From NCBI GenBank assembly GCA_028751875.1, contig CM054158.1, positions 48,199,831 to 48,263,830 of the forward strand: 64,000 nucleotides of DNA, read 5' to 3'. The notes beneath the pieces are model-generated. The model saw nothing but the letters and a program-made list of their open reading frames with translations. It searched no databases and had not been told where the DNA came from. Shown here one piece after another: positions 28,608 to 39,200 of this stretch; positions within the stretch are counted from its first letter, which is position 1; the number at the start of each line of letters is the position of its first letter. The translations under genes were made by a program, and so were the position numbers. Source of the stretch: Rapana venosa. Taxonomy: Eukaryota > Mollusca > Gastropoda > Neogastropoda > Muricidae.

Positions 28608-28910
28608 TTATTCTTTTATATCGAGGATAATGGAATAAGCACCGATGTTCTTTTTTTTTTTACATCTAGTCCCCGTGTGTATGCGGTTTTGGAAATTTTG
28701 TCATTCGTTCCCACGGCACACAATGGTCTACTCTTACGAAACGCGGAACAGGATTTAACGTGTGCACAAGATGTTCTGCGTGCGTTCGCACACGGGACCT
28801 CGGTTTGTAGTCTCATCCGAAGGACTTTTGGGGAGAGTGGAGTCTGCACTGATGTTAACTCCAGAGGAAAAAATCCTCTCGGACTGAAAAATTCAGTGGT
28901 GCTCCAACCA
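28608..28910 (-). mobile_element. SINE family B
   Basis: ATATCGAGGATAATGGAATA, TCTAGTCCCCGTGTGTATGC, GCGTGCGTTCGCACACGGGA, AGTCTCATCCGAAGGACTTT, TGATGTTAACTCCAGAGG. The head is reduced. Confidence 0.85.
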
Positions 28911-28959
28911 CTCCTCGAGGAGTGAAAGGAGATAAGAGAAAGGGAGAGATGATGATCAG

Positions 28960-28969
28960 CAACACACCA

Positions 28970-29010
<41 letters not shown>

Positions 29011-29088
29011 AACACACGCACACACGTATACACACACACACGTGTATACACACACACACACACACACACCACACACACACACACCACC
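28960..29088. repeat. (CA)n microsatellite
   Basis: CA with CACCACACAC and GTATAC interruptions, ending directly at a truncated SINE B core. Confidence 0.95.
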
Positions 29089-29281
29089 CTTCGGATGAGA
29101 CTATAAACCGAGGTCCCGTGTGCGAACGCAGGCAGAACATCTTGTGCACACGCTAAAACCCGTTCGCTTTTCGGAAGAGTAGGCCATTGTGTGCCGGTGG
29201 GAACGGATGACAAAATTTACACAAATGCATACACACGGGGACGGAAAAAAGCACAAGTGCTTATTCCATTATCCTCGAAAT

Positions 29282-29282
<1 letters not shown>
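29089..29282 (+). mobile_element. SINE family B, truncated at the core
   Basis: Starts CCTTCGGATGAGACTATAAA right after (CA)n, GAGTAGGCCATTGTGTGCCG, ATTATCCTCGAAATATAA, then another (CA)n. No head. Confidence 0.85.
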
Positions 29283-29312
<30 letters not shown>

Positions 29313-29527
29313 GATGAAATGGACCAAGAAGGTAGTGCAATGTAAGCTAGGACTCATTTCGGTTTTCTTTTTCTTTTCCTCTAGTCTATAAGAAGTATCT
29401 CTGTGCAGGAAACAATCCATAATTATTCGCGATATCATTACGGCAAGAAAGCCTGTTATAGCCGATGCTTTACCAACTGCAAAAGCCAGAGTACTTTCAA
29501 ATCTACAGGTCATTTATTTATTTATTT

Positions 29528-29598
29528 ATTTCTTTTATATCGAGGATAATAGAATAAGCACTTATGTGCTTTTTTACATCCAGTCGCCGTGTGTCATC
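29528..29598 (-). mobile_element. SINE family B 3' end fragment
   Basis: TCTTTTATATCGAGGATAAT, AGAATAAGCACTTATGTGCT, CATCCAGTCGCCGTGTGT. Confidence 0.75.
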
Positions 29599-29599
29599 A

Positions 29600-30260
29600 A
29601 ACAGATAGACTATTTTCTAGTTTCCTCAAGTCAATATCGTTGACATGAATCTTTTTTTTCTTCTTCTATTCACTTTTCCCCACACAAAAGCCACCCCCCC
29701 AAAAAAATCCTTCAAAATACCAGAAACAACAACAATAAAAACAACAACAACAAAAGGGTCCCATACGCAAAAATCTCACCTAGGAGGAACGAAAAATAAG
29801 ATTTACTTTTCCCACAGATTCTGTTCACTTCCATCCTTACCTATTTTTTCTCTCATTAAATTTTCTGACCAGAAAAGCTTTGAAAACATCACCGTATTTT
29901 GGACGGGAAGGAGAACACACGAACAAGAAAGAAAAGAAAAAAAAGATTCCTACACAATAAACTGTGGTAAGACTTTTCAAAGGACAGGTTTTTACGTTTT
30001 CTTGGCTACAGATGGATAAAAATGGACGACACATTTTTGATTGTGTAGGCATATAATTATACAAATGGGCAGAATTAAAGCTCTAGTAGGTTGGCACATC
30101 TCTGGACTTGAACCACCGCAAAAAAAGTAAAGAGAAAAAAATCTGTCTTCCCTACAAAACTAACCAAAAAAAAAACCCAAAACAAACAACGTAATAAATG
30201 AACAAAACAAAAAAAGAAAAGAAAAAAAGGAAGATAAAAGCAAACTGACAAACCACCAGA
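29600..30260. other. No gene seen
   Basis: A-rich sequence; open frames are short with no domain. Confidence 0.45.
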
Positions 30261-30273
30261 CAAAGAGAATGGC

Positions 30274-30395
<122 letters not shown>

Positions 30396-30444
30396 ACACA
30401 AACGACACATGTGTGCACACAAAGATCAATACTCCAACAAACTC

Positions 30445-30990
30445 ACGTTCTAATCCCATCCAATCCAAGCGTGATGGTCATCCGCCAGCCACAGGAGCCA
30501 TGTCAGGATTGTCACCCGTTGACAATCAGGAACCATGTCAAGATTGTCACTTCACTGACAATCAGGATTGTCACCTTGCTGACAATCAGGGGCCATGATG
30601 TCAGGAATGTCACCCCACTGACAATCAGGAGCCATGTCAGGATTGTCATCCCACTGACAATCAGGATTGTCACCTTGCTGACAATCAGGGGCCATGATGT
30701 CAGGATTGTCACTTCACTGACAATCAGGGGCCATGTCAGGATTGTCACTTCACTGACAATCAGGGGCCATGTCAGGATTGTCACTTCACTGACAACCAGG
30801 GGCCATGTCAGGATTGTCACTTCACTGACAATCAGGGGCCATGTCAGGATTGTCACTTCACTGACAATCAGGGGCCATGTCAGGATTGTCACTTCACTGA
30901 CAATCAGGGGCCATGTCAGGAATGTCACCTCGTTGTCAATCAAACATTTGGATTAGTTAAAACTGTGCAGCCATTTACAAATTAACACAC
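30445..30990 (-). mobile_element. LINE family A 3' end expanded by a 36-bp minisatellite
   Basis: Left end AATCCCATCCAATCCAAGCG and right end AAACTGTGCAGCCATTTACA are family A. Between (30505-30935) the GCCATGTCAGGATTGTCAC and TGACAATCAGGGG parts are repeated about 12 times. From about 30690 the units are regular 36-mers; earlier ones vary (26, 36, 38). Each unit holds GATTGTCA and its complement TGACAATC around a 6-base loop. Confidence 0.88.
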
Positions 30991-31024
30991 ACACAATTAA
31001 AACAAACGATTGTTAAGGAATCCA

Positions 31025-31165
31025 CAAATAATGTGGCCTGTAGGCCCAAATCACCCCAAACACAGACTCCCCCCCATCTCTTCTTCTTCCCCTCTCTCCT
31101 CCCTCCCCCCTCTCTCTCCTCTCCCCCCCCCCCCCCCCTCCACACACACACACACACCACACACA
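31025..31165. repeat. CT/C-rich low-complexity tract
   Basis: TCTCTTCTTC..CCCTCTCTCC, a C run at about 31122-31138, then (CA)n. Confidence 0.85.
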
Positions 31166-31261
31166 GAGCTAAGGGACCGTTTTTCAAAAATCAATTAAAA
31201 ATACATTAAAATTTTAAAATTCTGCTCAGGTCCGAAATTTCGCTTCCAACCAAATCACTTT

Positions 31262-31606
31262 TTTTTTTTTAGCTCCCCCGCCCACAGAGGCCATATGGGA
31301 GCTCCTCTTGTAAAATTTTAAATCTCCATTAAAAATGTGCAACTATATACAGATTAAAACGGATATTAAACCAACTCTCTGAAATTTCCCTTTTGGCCCA
31401 AACCCTTAAGGGTCAACCCAGAATGGTCACTGCGTTGTGGGAGAAACCCAAAACGACAAAATAAAAACCAAAAACCAATTTTTTAAAAAACCAAACCTTG
31501 TTTTTGCGACTAAAAATGATATTTTCATTCAAATAGACAAAAAAGCTGATTCTTCAGGAATTTAAAAAAGGGGGTTTCCGTGGAAATCACTATAAAGGAT
31601 CTTTAG
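31262..31606 (-). mobile_element. LINE family A 3' region
   Basis: AGCTCCCCCGCCCACAGAGG, CATATGGGAGCTCC, AAATGTGCAACTATATACAG, CAACTCTCTGAAATTTCCC, GGGTCAACCCAGAATGGTCA, then the longer 3' part with AAAAAAGCTGATTCTTCAG. Homopolymer-type errors are already visible. Confidence 0.7.
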
Positions 31607-34010
31607 AGAGTTTGAGTAAAGTACTTGGCCTGCAAGCACCCAATCTTACTGTCCCAAAAACCCCTTTACCCCCACAAGACATAAAGAAGAACGCGTGGCA
31701 TCACCAAATGGAAAGAACAAAACCAGTTGGGACCCTTTTGGGCCCCCCAAACGTTTTAAAGTCGGCATCAACAACCCCGAAAAGAATTTCCCCTGGCGCT
31801 GATTTTGGCAGTGACCACGACAGGGTTTACTCATGCCCTACAGATCAACTGAAGACCAAGAACCAGAAAAAAATCCCGTTTGGGGGTCAACAGGAAAAAA
31901 GCTAAAGGACCCGAAGTCGCTGAAAATTTTTTTAAATGGAGGGGGGGCAGATTTGCGCTTTGAATTTCCCCCAAAGATACATCAAAAACCTCACGGCCCT
32001 TCAGCAAGCCATTCAGGAGACAGCGCTGGAGCCCTTTGGGAAAAAGAGAGGAAAAAAACCCACCGGGGTTACCAACGTATCCTGGACCTGGCGACCAAGT
32101 GGGGGACTAAAGCAGTGAAGAAAAAAAACCCAAAGAAACGGCGAAGGTTAAAACAGTAAAAGGGTCAATAAGAAAAGATGACTGGGGCCAGGGGGAACGG
32201 GAAAGAGAACAATGCCCCAAAGGTTGAGAAGGCAATGGCAAAAAGGAACAGAAAAGAGGCGTACCAGACCATCAAGGTACAAACCCAAGTCCACAGCCAA
32301 AGACCTCCTTTTTGAAGACAAAGAGGGGTCGCCCTTCGAGGGCCACTATATGAAGAGGGGACAAAATATTGCGAGCCCTGTAAACTCAAACTGAAGGCTG
32401 ATCCAAACAAATTTCATGAGCAAGATCCCAGACCATCAGATCCGAAAGCCACAGGTGTGGGGGAAGGGGTAGAAGAAGCGAAAGTCCCTGAAAGGGGGAA
32501 GTCACCAGGGATTGAAAACACCCCGGCTGAGCTCTCAAGAACGGAGGCCCAGAGATGTCAAGGCTTAAAAAATCATCTCCAACGCACTGGACCAGAAAAG
32601 AGTGGCCTAACATGGACCCAATCCTATATTCCCATTTCCAAAAAAGGAGACCTGAAGAAGTGCCAAAAATTACGAACAATCAGTCTGATAAAGCCATCCA
32701 AGCAAAGATGCTACGCATTGCCTTGAACAGCTGAAACACAAGAAAAGAAATCCTTCAGAAGAACGGGCAGGATTCAGACAGGCGAACCCTGCGGCAGATC
32801 TTCAACATCAAAATGCTCATAGAGAAGCATTCCAACATCGCTACAGCCTACAACAACTCTTGACTAAAAAAGGCCTTCGATCGAGTGTGGGAAGAACTCG
32901 TGGCAAATCATGAGAGATAAGCTTCGACGAGGACCGATTCAATCTCCAGGCGCTGATGACAGCTCCCCCAGTGCGTCCTCATGGGTGGAGAAATCGGGGG
33001 GTTCTTCCGGGCTTTAGTTTGGGGTTCGACAAGGCTGCCCGATCCCCCCTTCTTTTTTAAGGTTCCGGAGAAAAATCATGCAGGAGGCCCCCCTTGGCTT
33101 CAAGACCCCAATCAAATAGGGGGAAGGCCAGTCTGCAATCTTCGTTCCAGGGGCGATATTGATCTATGGGCCGCAGGAAGAAGAACTCCGGGTCTCACCA
33201 CCAGACTGGGGGAAAAATCAGCCCAAAGCCCCCCGGTATGGGATCAACACGGAAAAGAGCAAGATCCTAGGAACATACCCCCCGACCCTCCCCAGCATCA
33301 AGATGGTGGCGGGACACTAGAGGGGTGGAAACTTTCAATTTCCCTTTGGGGCAGTCCACCCAAAGAAGGCACGGCCAAAAGAGGGGAAGTCAGACTTGCT
33401 GTGGGCACTCTCCCCCATGACTAGCTGGCGAAGGTGGAGAAAAACCCCAAAATCAGAAACCCCCACAAGGTCGACTTCAAAGGCACTCGTCCTCCATTGC
33501 CTTGTACAGCTGTGAACAGGACCTTACTGCCCATTTTTGAAGTCGCATTCAAGCCTTTGAGATGAAATGCCTAGGCGGATCCTGAACATCACTACAGAAC
33601 CCCAAAACCAATGACTACGTCTGGCAGCAGATCGAGGGATGGCTGGAAACAAGAACCATTGCTGATACAGTCAAAAGGGGGAAACTGAAATGGTTTGGCC
33701 ACCAAACAAGGCATAACACCTGTCAAAGACGTCCTGAGGGAAAGGGGGAAGGGCAAGGAGGCAGGGGCGACTACGCAAAAGCTGGATATCCAACTCAAGG
33801 GGTGGACCGGCCTCCCGTACCAAGCTCCGAAAACAGCCCAGGGCAGAAACCTTTTGCGGTCCACTTGCAGCGTCCCTGCGGTACCCCCCGGGGGTCCCCC
33901 CAAGGGATGAGTGGTGACTTGTGCCTTTACCTGGACATCTCGACACTCCAAAGCGATTTGTGGGTTCCCCCCACATCCAATCTCACCAAGAAAACACAAA
34001 ACGATTGAAA
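31607..34010 (+). mobile_element. LINE ORF2 remnant: endonuclease, RT and C terminus
   Basis: Collinear but shattered ORF2. Endonuclease end: WHHQMERTK..FKSASTTPK-like and GADFGSDHD (31695-31825). Linker: LKDPKSLKIF, KNLTALQQAIQETALEPFGK (31900-32050). RT: KSPGIENTPAELS (32495-32540), PISKKGDLKKCQKLRTISLI (32630-32690), KAFDRVWEEL (32870-32900, frameshifted), VRQGCPIPPS-type turn (33010-33060), GGRPVCNLRS..DIDL for the YADD region (33118-33165). C terminus: WTGLPYQAPKTAQGRNLL (33800-33855). At least eight frameshifts. It resembles the RTE-like LINE proteins often mis-annotated as craniofacial development protein 2; clade uncertain. Some shifts may be sequencing errors. Confidence 0.85.
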
Positions 34011-34019
34011 ACTTTATTT

Positions 34020-34760
34020 CAGAAGAAATAGAAGTAAAACTTGAATTTTCCTAAAAGAGCGAAATATATATCCTCTTGAATACCCAAATGTATATTATGT
34101 GTCGATCTGGTACAAAACTCTTGAGGTCAATCAACACAGCATGGACACACGGGAAGCCATCTTACCTTGCCCATCATGGGAGTTGAATAAAGCACACTTT
34201 GACATAGAGGCGTCTAATGTAAACAAGAATGACAGTCTGAATACAATGGTTTCTGATGTCCGATCCCATAATCTATCATAAATATTTGACCATTTACAAG
34301 TTAACACAGACGGATCTCGTCTAGATAATCAAGAAACAGGTTATTAACAGGTTATTCTTTTGTTATACCACGGTTGAAATTTTTTAAAATCATATTATGT
34401 TGGTAAACATCACCCGAAATTTACTGCAGAACCAGTAGCAATATTAATGGGTCTTACTTATATTCTTGATTTGCCATTGTGTTTATTTCAAATCCTTCTT
34501 TGCGTTGATTCTAAGTTGGTATTGTATGCTTTAAACTCTCCATGTTACAAGAAAACTTCGAAAATTATATTAGAGATTAAGCATGTCATACATCTCTTAA
34601 CCTTAAAGGGTGTAAGTGTCAATTTTTGTTGGGCGTCTTCACACACTAGATTCTTTCCAAATGAGTGGGCAGATATTCAATGATTTAAAACTAAAAAGAA
34701 TTTGCAATTGTTAAAGGTCTTTGTCAGAGTCCCATTAGACATTTGTTATAGTTACATTAA
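34020..34760 (+). mobile_element. RNase H LINE, C-terminal domain
   Basis: LQVNTDGSRLDNQ (about 34290-34330), AEPVAILMGLTYILDLP (34435-34475) and ILLCVDSKLVLYALNS (34495-34540) then VNFCWASSHTRFFPNEWAD (34618-34675): RNase H motifs DGS, E..A, D and the final WxxSH..NE.AD. The 78-codon frame 34447-34683 is open. Upstream frame 34099-34281 is the linker with LPCPSWELNKAHFD. Confidence 0.8.
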
Positions 34761-34934
34761 CGTTAATGACTGAGTTTTATTCGGTTTTTTTTATTGTTGC
34801 TGTTGCTTTGCCAAGTTTCTTTGTGGGATTTTTTAAACACATGTTTCTGAATAAGCCATTCACCCTCCCCTTCCTCCCCCCCCCCCCCTCCCCCCGACTA
34901 ATATCACTAGAAATGAACAAAATTGAAGACACCA

Positions 34935-35035
34935 CCACCACAGGGTTCCCTCTCCTTTCAGCAAATGAATGTGAGTGATACGAAATTGACCCGCTTGCAT
35001 CCTGGCCTGGTGAGCACTGTTGCTTCGCTTATAAC
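34935..35035 (+). mobile_element. LINE 3' end segment
   Basis: GGGTTCCCTCTCCTTTCAGC, AAATGAATGTGAGTGATACG, TGCATCCTGGCCTGGTGAGC; same as 4175-4275 and placed after the same kind of RNase H domain. A C run (34873-34900) precedes it. Confidence 0.6.
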
Positions 35036-35054
35036 AGACCATTATCATCATCAT

Positions 35055-35640
35055 CTCTATCAGTCCCTTGACCTAGAAGCCTGTCAGGGGGAGGGAGGTG
35101 GGGAAGGAGGGATGGGATGGTCGACAAATTTCTCCAAGCTGTCTTCCAACTTTTTGCAATTACACAGCCATGTCAAGGACGGTCCAATCTTTGATACTCT
35201 TCTTCCAGTTCTTCATCTGTTTGCCCCTGCAACTTCCTCCCTCAAGTGTCTCCTGCAGGACAAAAGTCTTGGCAAGAGAGATATGACGCGTGACGTGACC
35301 AAACCACGCCAGCTTCTTCCTCCTCTTTACAACAACAGCCAGAAGGGGTTTGTTCCTGTGGCCCAGCTTTCATGATTATCACCTCTTTGCCCACACTGAC
35401 TCGGTTCTGTGGTCCTGCCAGGAGATGTGTGGAGAAGTCTTTTGAGGTATTTTCATTTTGAAGGTTTGAATTTTCTTTTTCAGTTCTGCTATCATCATCC
35501 AGGTTTCCCACTTGTACGACAGAATGGAAATGAGTGCTCTAAAAACTTCCAATTTTGTCGGGAAGCTGGTCTCTTTGCTTGTCCAATTCCTGGTCACCTC
35601 GGGCAAAGCCAAAATTGCTAGGGATACCTGGTCTTTATTT
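35055..35640 (-). mobile_element. LINE ORF2 C-terminal fragment
   Basis: Minus frame 35379-35612: VFRALISILSYKWETWMMIA, ELKKKIQTFKMKIPQKTSPH, ISWQDHRTESVW. This is the GCETW..T....R.Q.FEMK..R...I.W.D..T motif block after the RT of many LINEs. Downstream WFGHVTRHVS-like and KNWKKSIKDWT-like pieces (35150-35310) are in other frames. Pseudogene. Confidence 0.82.
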
Positions 35641-35656
35641 CACTTGGAAAAAAGCT

Positions 35657-35995
35657 AATCCAATCCAATCTGATCATGTTTAAAGCCCCGCCGACCACAG
35701 ACGCCATATTGGGGCTGTCACCTCCTAAACTTTTAAATTTCGATTAAAACTGTGCAACATTATACATATTAAAACAAGGTTTTAAATCAACACTACTGTC
35801 TTTCCTTGTAGCAAAGCCCAATCCAATGTGATTGTAGCCCCACCCACCACAGAGGCCATACATACGGGGTTGTCACCTCCTCAAATTTTAAGTCTCAGAT
35901 TAAAACTATGCAATGGAATCCAATCCAATCTTCTTGTTTATAGCCCCGCCGACCACAGAGGCTGTCACGTGGAATTTTTTTTTTTAAAGAACTAA
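35657..35995 (-). mobile_element. Three truncated LINE family A 3' ends in a row
   Basis: Copies start with CCAATCCAATCTGATCATG at 35658, CCAATCCAATGTGATTG at 35817 and CCAATCCAATCTTCTTG at 35921. The first two reach CAACACTACTGTC and AAACTATGCAA; the third stops in the CAGAGGCTGTCACGTGG segment. Confidence 0.75.
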
Positions 35996-35999
35996 CTCT

Positions 36000-36510
36000 T
36001 CATTCTGAAAACACTTCAGTGGACGTAGAATGCTGACTGGAATGCCAAGTTGTACATAACTGTTTTAGAAATGAAGGGCGATCAGGAGATTAATGTCCCT
36101 CCCTCCTGTACAAGCTTCTGACATGTTGATAAGCACTGCAACAAACTGTCAATGGGACTGTTCTTCAGCGACATGACAATTTCACACCACTGTACAGAGT
36201 TGTTTAAAATGACGTCTAAAGAGTTCTCACTGTGATGGGAAGACGCAGTTTTAAAACAGGACAGTCAAAGAGAATAGGAAGGACTGAAATCGCCTTGTCC
36301 AATAATTATGCAGCGCACATTGTTGGCATATTTTGTCTGAAAGGCGTTTAACTTACGTCTATTAATGAGACAAATGATTGATCTCAGACACAATTTATCC
36401 AACCGAAAACGTGTACAGAGAATGTGACCCGAGGTCAGAAAAGGACACATGGTGACGATAAACCCCAGTGTCTTCTTGGGTTGGTTTTTTTTTTCTTCTA
36501 CTAACAAGTT
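36000..36510 (-). mobile_element. LINE ORF2 C-terminal region
   Basis: 80-codon frame 36265-36507: FLTSGHILCTRFRLDKLCLR, KLNAFQTKYANNVRC; continuing in other frames HSENSLDVILNN and LKNSPIDSLL (36130-36230). Such HxLxxCP-like and SPIDxLL stretches follow RNase H in RNase H LINEs. Moderate support. Confidence 0.55.
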
Positions 36511-36517
36511 TCCAGCA

Positions 36518-37370
36518 CCAATCCAATCCTATTCTTTATAGCCCCGCTGACCATAGAGGCCATATCAGGGCTGTCACCTCAACAAGTTTTTAATCTCAGA
36601 ATAAAACTGTGCAACTAATACAGATTAAAACAGTAGAAAAGTTTTTCATTTGCCTTGCTTGTCGTAGACCAAAACAGGGTATAAACCCAACTCTACTGTC
36701 GTTCCTTGTATCAACGCCTTGGCCAACCATAAGGGTCAACCCAGGACGGGCACTACGTAGTGGGAGAAGCCACATCAACCACACATAAAATGAGATAAAA
36801 CCAAAACCAGATTCCTTAAAACGACCTTGGTCTTGGTGACCAACTGTAACGCTTTTACTCATAACAAACCGAAAAAAGCCCGCTTCTCTCAGTAAGTTAG
36901 GTGTTCTGGACGAAGTTTCCAGCACGCATGTTGGATCAAAGTAGAATTTTCGACAGACATTGATATGTTCTATGTGTAATAGCGTGGAGTATTTGATCTG
37001 CCACATTTCTGTACAACATCTCAGCAACGGCAGCACAGTATGAACAGGGAGGATAATTATGGCCTCTAAGAAAGAGGCTGTATATTTTACCGCAAAGGCA
37101 AAGTGTATGCAACGGGCAGTTTTCAACCACCACCCAAGGAAACAGAGCGCTTCACAATTTCCAGGTGTGTCCCAAAATAGTAACACATCGCTCTGATTAC
37201 ATGAGAGGTAATCTACTTACCACACCATCACATATGTATCAGCACAACTGAAACGCATTGCCGCATTTTTCGCAGCTTTATCAACTTTTTCATGGAATGC
37301 TATATTGCAATGAGAAGGTACCCAGCAAAAAGTAACACGAGTGCCTTTTACAAATTAGAAAATGTATAAT
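36518..37370 (-). mobile_element. RNase H LINE with its 3' end: defines family A
   Basis: On minus: RNase H tail VTFCWVPSHCNIAFHEKVDK (37280-37345), then PLHTLCLCGKIYSLFLRGHN and YPPCSYCAAVAE (36990-37120), then 3' untranslated sequence from about 36880 that is exactly family A, ending ATAGAATAGG ATTGGATTGG at 36520. So the dispersed family A repeats are 5'-truncated copies of this LINE, with a GGATT-type tail. Confidence 0.8.
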
Positions 37371-37489
37371 ATGTAATATTTAAGTGATGATTCATTTTCT
37401 TGTCTTACTTTTGACCCAGAGTTTTTAAGAAACTGGAGCACTGATTTTGAATTTAAAAAAACACAACACCATCGTTCATCGTTCCTTCT

Positions 37490-37565
37490 TTTACAGATTG
37501 AAACACTCAATTTCCACCACAGAGCTGACTGCCATTCTGATGGCTTTAAATTATTTACTCTTTTA
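37490..37565 (+). mobile_element. RNase H fragment (LINE)
   Basis: FSTTELTAILMALNYL is the E..A..AL..L helix of an RNase H domain, plus strand, directly beside the minus-strand LINE. Very short. Confidence 0.45.
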
Positions 37566-37679
37566 AAATTAAACTAAAACTTAACTTAAACTAAAATAAA
37601 ACTTTTAAAATTATTTACTCCACTTTCCCAGGGCGTTGTGAAGGTGGTGTTATGTGCCCTGTGTTTTTTTGTTTTTTTT

Positions 37680-37884
37680 AATATATCGGGGATAATGGAA
37701 TAAGCACTCGTGTGCATTTTTACATCTAGTCCCCGTGTGTATGCAGTTTTGGAAATTTTGTCATCCGTTCCCACCAGCACAAAATGGCCTACTCTTCCGA
37801 AATGCGGAACGGGTTTTAACGTGTGCGCAAGATGTTCTGCGTGCGTTCGCACACGGGACCTTGGTTTATAGTCTCATCCGAAGG

Positions 37885-37885
<1 letters not shown>
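37680..37885 (-). mobile_element. SINE family B (truncated at core)
   Basis: ATATCGGGGATAATGGAATA, TCTAGTCCCCGTGTGTATGC, CGTGCGTTCGCACACGGGAC, TATAGTCTCATCCGAAGGAT, then (TG)n begins at once. Confidence 0.87.
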
Positions 37886-37946
<61 letters not shown>

Positions 37947-38022
37947 GTGCGCGCGCTTGCGTGTGTGTGTGTGTGTGTTAAAGTAAGTGTGTGGTGTGTG
38001 TGTGTGTGTGTGTGTGTGTGTT
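37886..38022. repeat. (TG)n microsatellite
   Basis: TG run with a GCGCGCTTGCG break and a TTAAAGTAAG break near 37980. Confidence 0.95.
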
Positions 38023-38137
38023 TAAAAGCGTTTGAGACCAAAACGATTTTTAACTTCTGTAATATAATCAAAGCAGCGGGGACACTATATTCGAAGGTGG
38101 GTAAATTAAACTCCAAAAATTGACGAATAAGTTTTTA

Positions 38138-38285
38138 AATCCAACCAGTCCTGTTGTTTATAGCCCCGCCGACCACAGAGGCCATTATCAGGGCTGTCAC
38201 CTCGTCAAATTTTAAATCTCAGATTAAAAACTGTGCAGCTATATACAGATTAAAACAGTAGAAAAGTTTTTCATTTGCCTTCTTG
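38138..38285 (-). mobile_element. LINE family A 3' end, truncated
   Basis: AATCCAACCAGTCCTGTTGT, CCGCCGACCACAGAGGCCAT, AAACTGTGCAGC, then CAGTAGAAAAGTTTTTCATT, an insertion shared with 36625-36660. Confidence 0.75.
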
Positions 38286-38427
38286 TCGTAGACTTTGTTT
38301 TTCGATGGTTGTTCAAACTGATCTTCAACGGGTTAATAGTTTTGTGTGGTGTTGTTTTATGTCCTCAACGCCCTACAAGAGGTCAAAGGATTAAAAATCT
38401 TGAATCGTGTGTGTGTGTGTGTGTGTG

Positions 38428-38520
38428 TGTGTCAAAGTCAAAGTTTTATTTTCAGATGGTACATTGAATAAGCAGTGCATTTGCTTTTTTTCATCAAGCC
38501 ATCTATCTAAAGTTCGGACC
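38428..38520. mobile_element. Family F end fragment
   Basis: GTCAAAGTCAAAGTTTTATT, GATGGTACATTGAATAAGCA, GTGCATTTGC, TCATCAAGCCATCTATCTAA; equals the left end at 11196-11285. (TG)n precedes it. Confidence 0.7.
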
Positions 38521-38529
38521 GGAAATTTT

Positions 38530-38569
38530 TCCCCCATCCATTAGCCCATGAGTGGTGGTCTGGGCGCTA

Positions 38570-38600
<31 letters not shown>

Positions 38601-38925
38601 CGTGTGTTACACGTAATTATTTAGCGCACGTAAAAAAACCCACGGCAACAAGAGAGTTGTCCCTGGCAAAATTCTTAGAAAAAAGCCACTCTGATAGGGA
38701 AACAAATACAACTGCAGAAAAAAAAAAAAAGGGTGAAAGGGTGGCGCAGCGCTAAGTGGCGACGCGTTCTCCCGCTCTCCCCGGGGAGAGCAGCCCGAAT
38801 TTCACGGAGAGAAATCTGCCGTGACTTAAAGTGGTATGAAATAAAATCTGAGCGCTTTGATTTGTTGCTTTACAAGATTCAGCGCTATATAAATTCCATA
38901 CATTATTATTATTATTATTAAAGAA
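38530..38925 (+). mobile_element. SINE family D with LINE-like 3' tail
   Basis: Core TCGGATGAGACGATAAACCG (38575-38595), ACCCACGGCAACAAGAGAGT, ACTCTGATAGGGAAAC, then GGTGGCGCAGCGCTAAGTGG, CGACGCGTTCTCCCGCTCTC, AGCAGCCCGAATTTCACGGA, and the tail GAGCGCTTTGATTTGTTGC, TACAAGATTCAGCGCTATAT, AAATTCCATAC, (ATT)n. The tail is that of the LINE at 59-2330. Confidence 0.75.
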
Positions 38926-38934
38926 AAAAAAAGC

Positions 38935-38935
<1 letters not shown>

Positions 38936-38969
<34 letters not shown>

Positions 38970-39200
38970 CGCGCGCGCACGCGTGCATGCGTGTGTGTGT
39001 ACGAGTTCTTCAGTTTGTGTGTGTGTGTGTTGTGTGTGTGTGCGCGCGTGCTTGTGCGCGCACGCACACGTGTGTGAGAGAGAGGGAGGGAGGGAGAGGG
39101 GAAGAGAAAGAGAGAGAGAGAGAGGGAGAGAGAGGAGAGAGAGAGAGAGAGAGGGGGAGGGGGGGGGGGGGAAGAGAGGGAGAGAGGGAGAGAGAGAATT
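38936..39200. repeat. Compound TG / CG / GA microsatellite
   Basis: (TG)n 38936-38965, GCGCGCGCACGCG, TG again, then (GA)n and G runs 39075-39198. Confidence 0.92.

Noticed and set aside
29440..29500. Antisense tRNA-like sequence (GTTATAGCCGATGCTTTACC)
   Set aside because: No cloverleaf could be drawn and no B box was found.
30411..30956. 181-codon plus and 143-codon minus frames with repeats of TIRGHVRIVTSL
   Set aside because: They are translations of the 36-bp minisatellite, open because the unit length is a multiple of three.
32981..33424. 147-codon ORF as a separate gene
   Set aside because: It is a frame-shifted piece of the LINE reverse transcriptase between the RQG turn and the YADD region.
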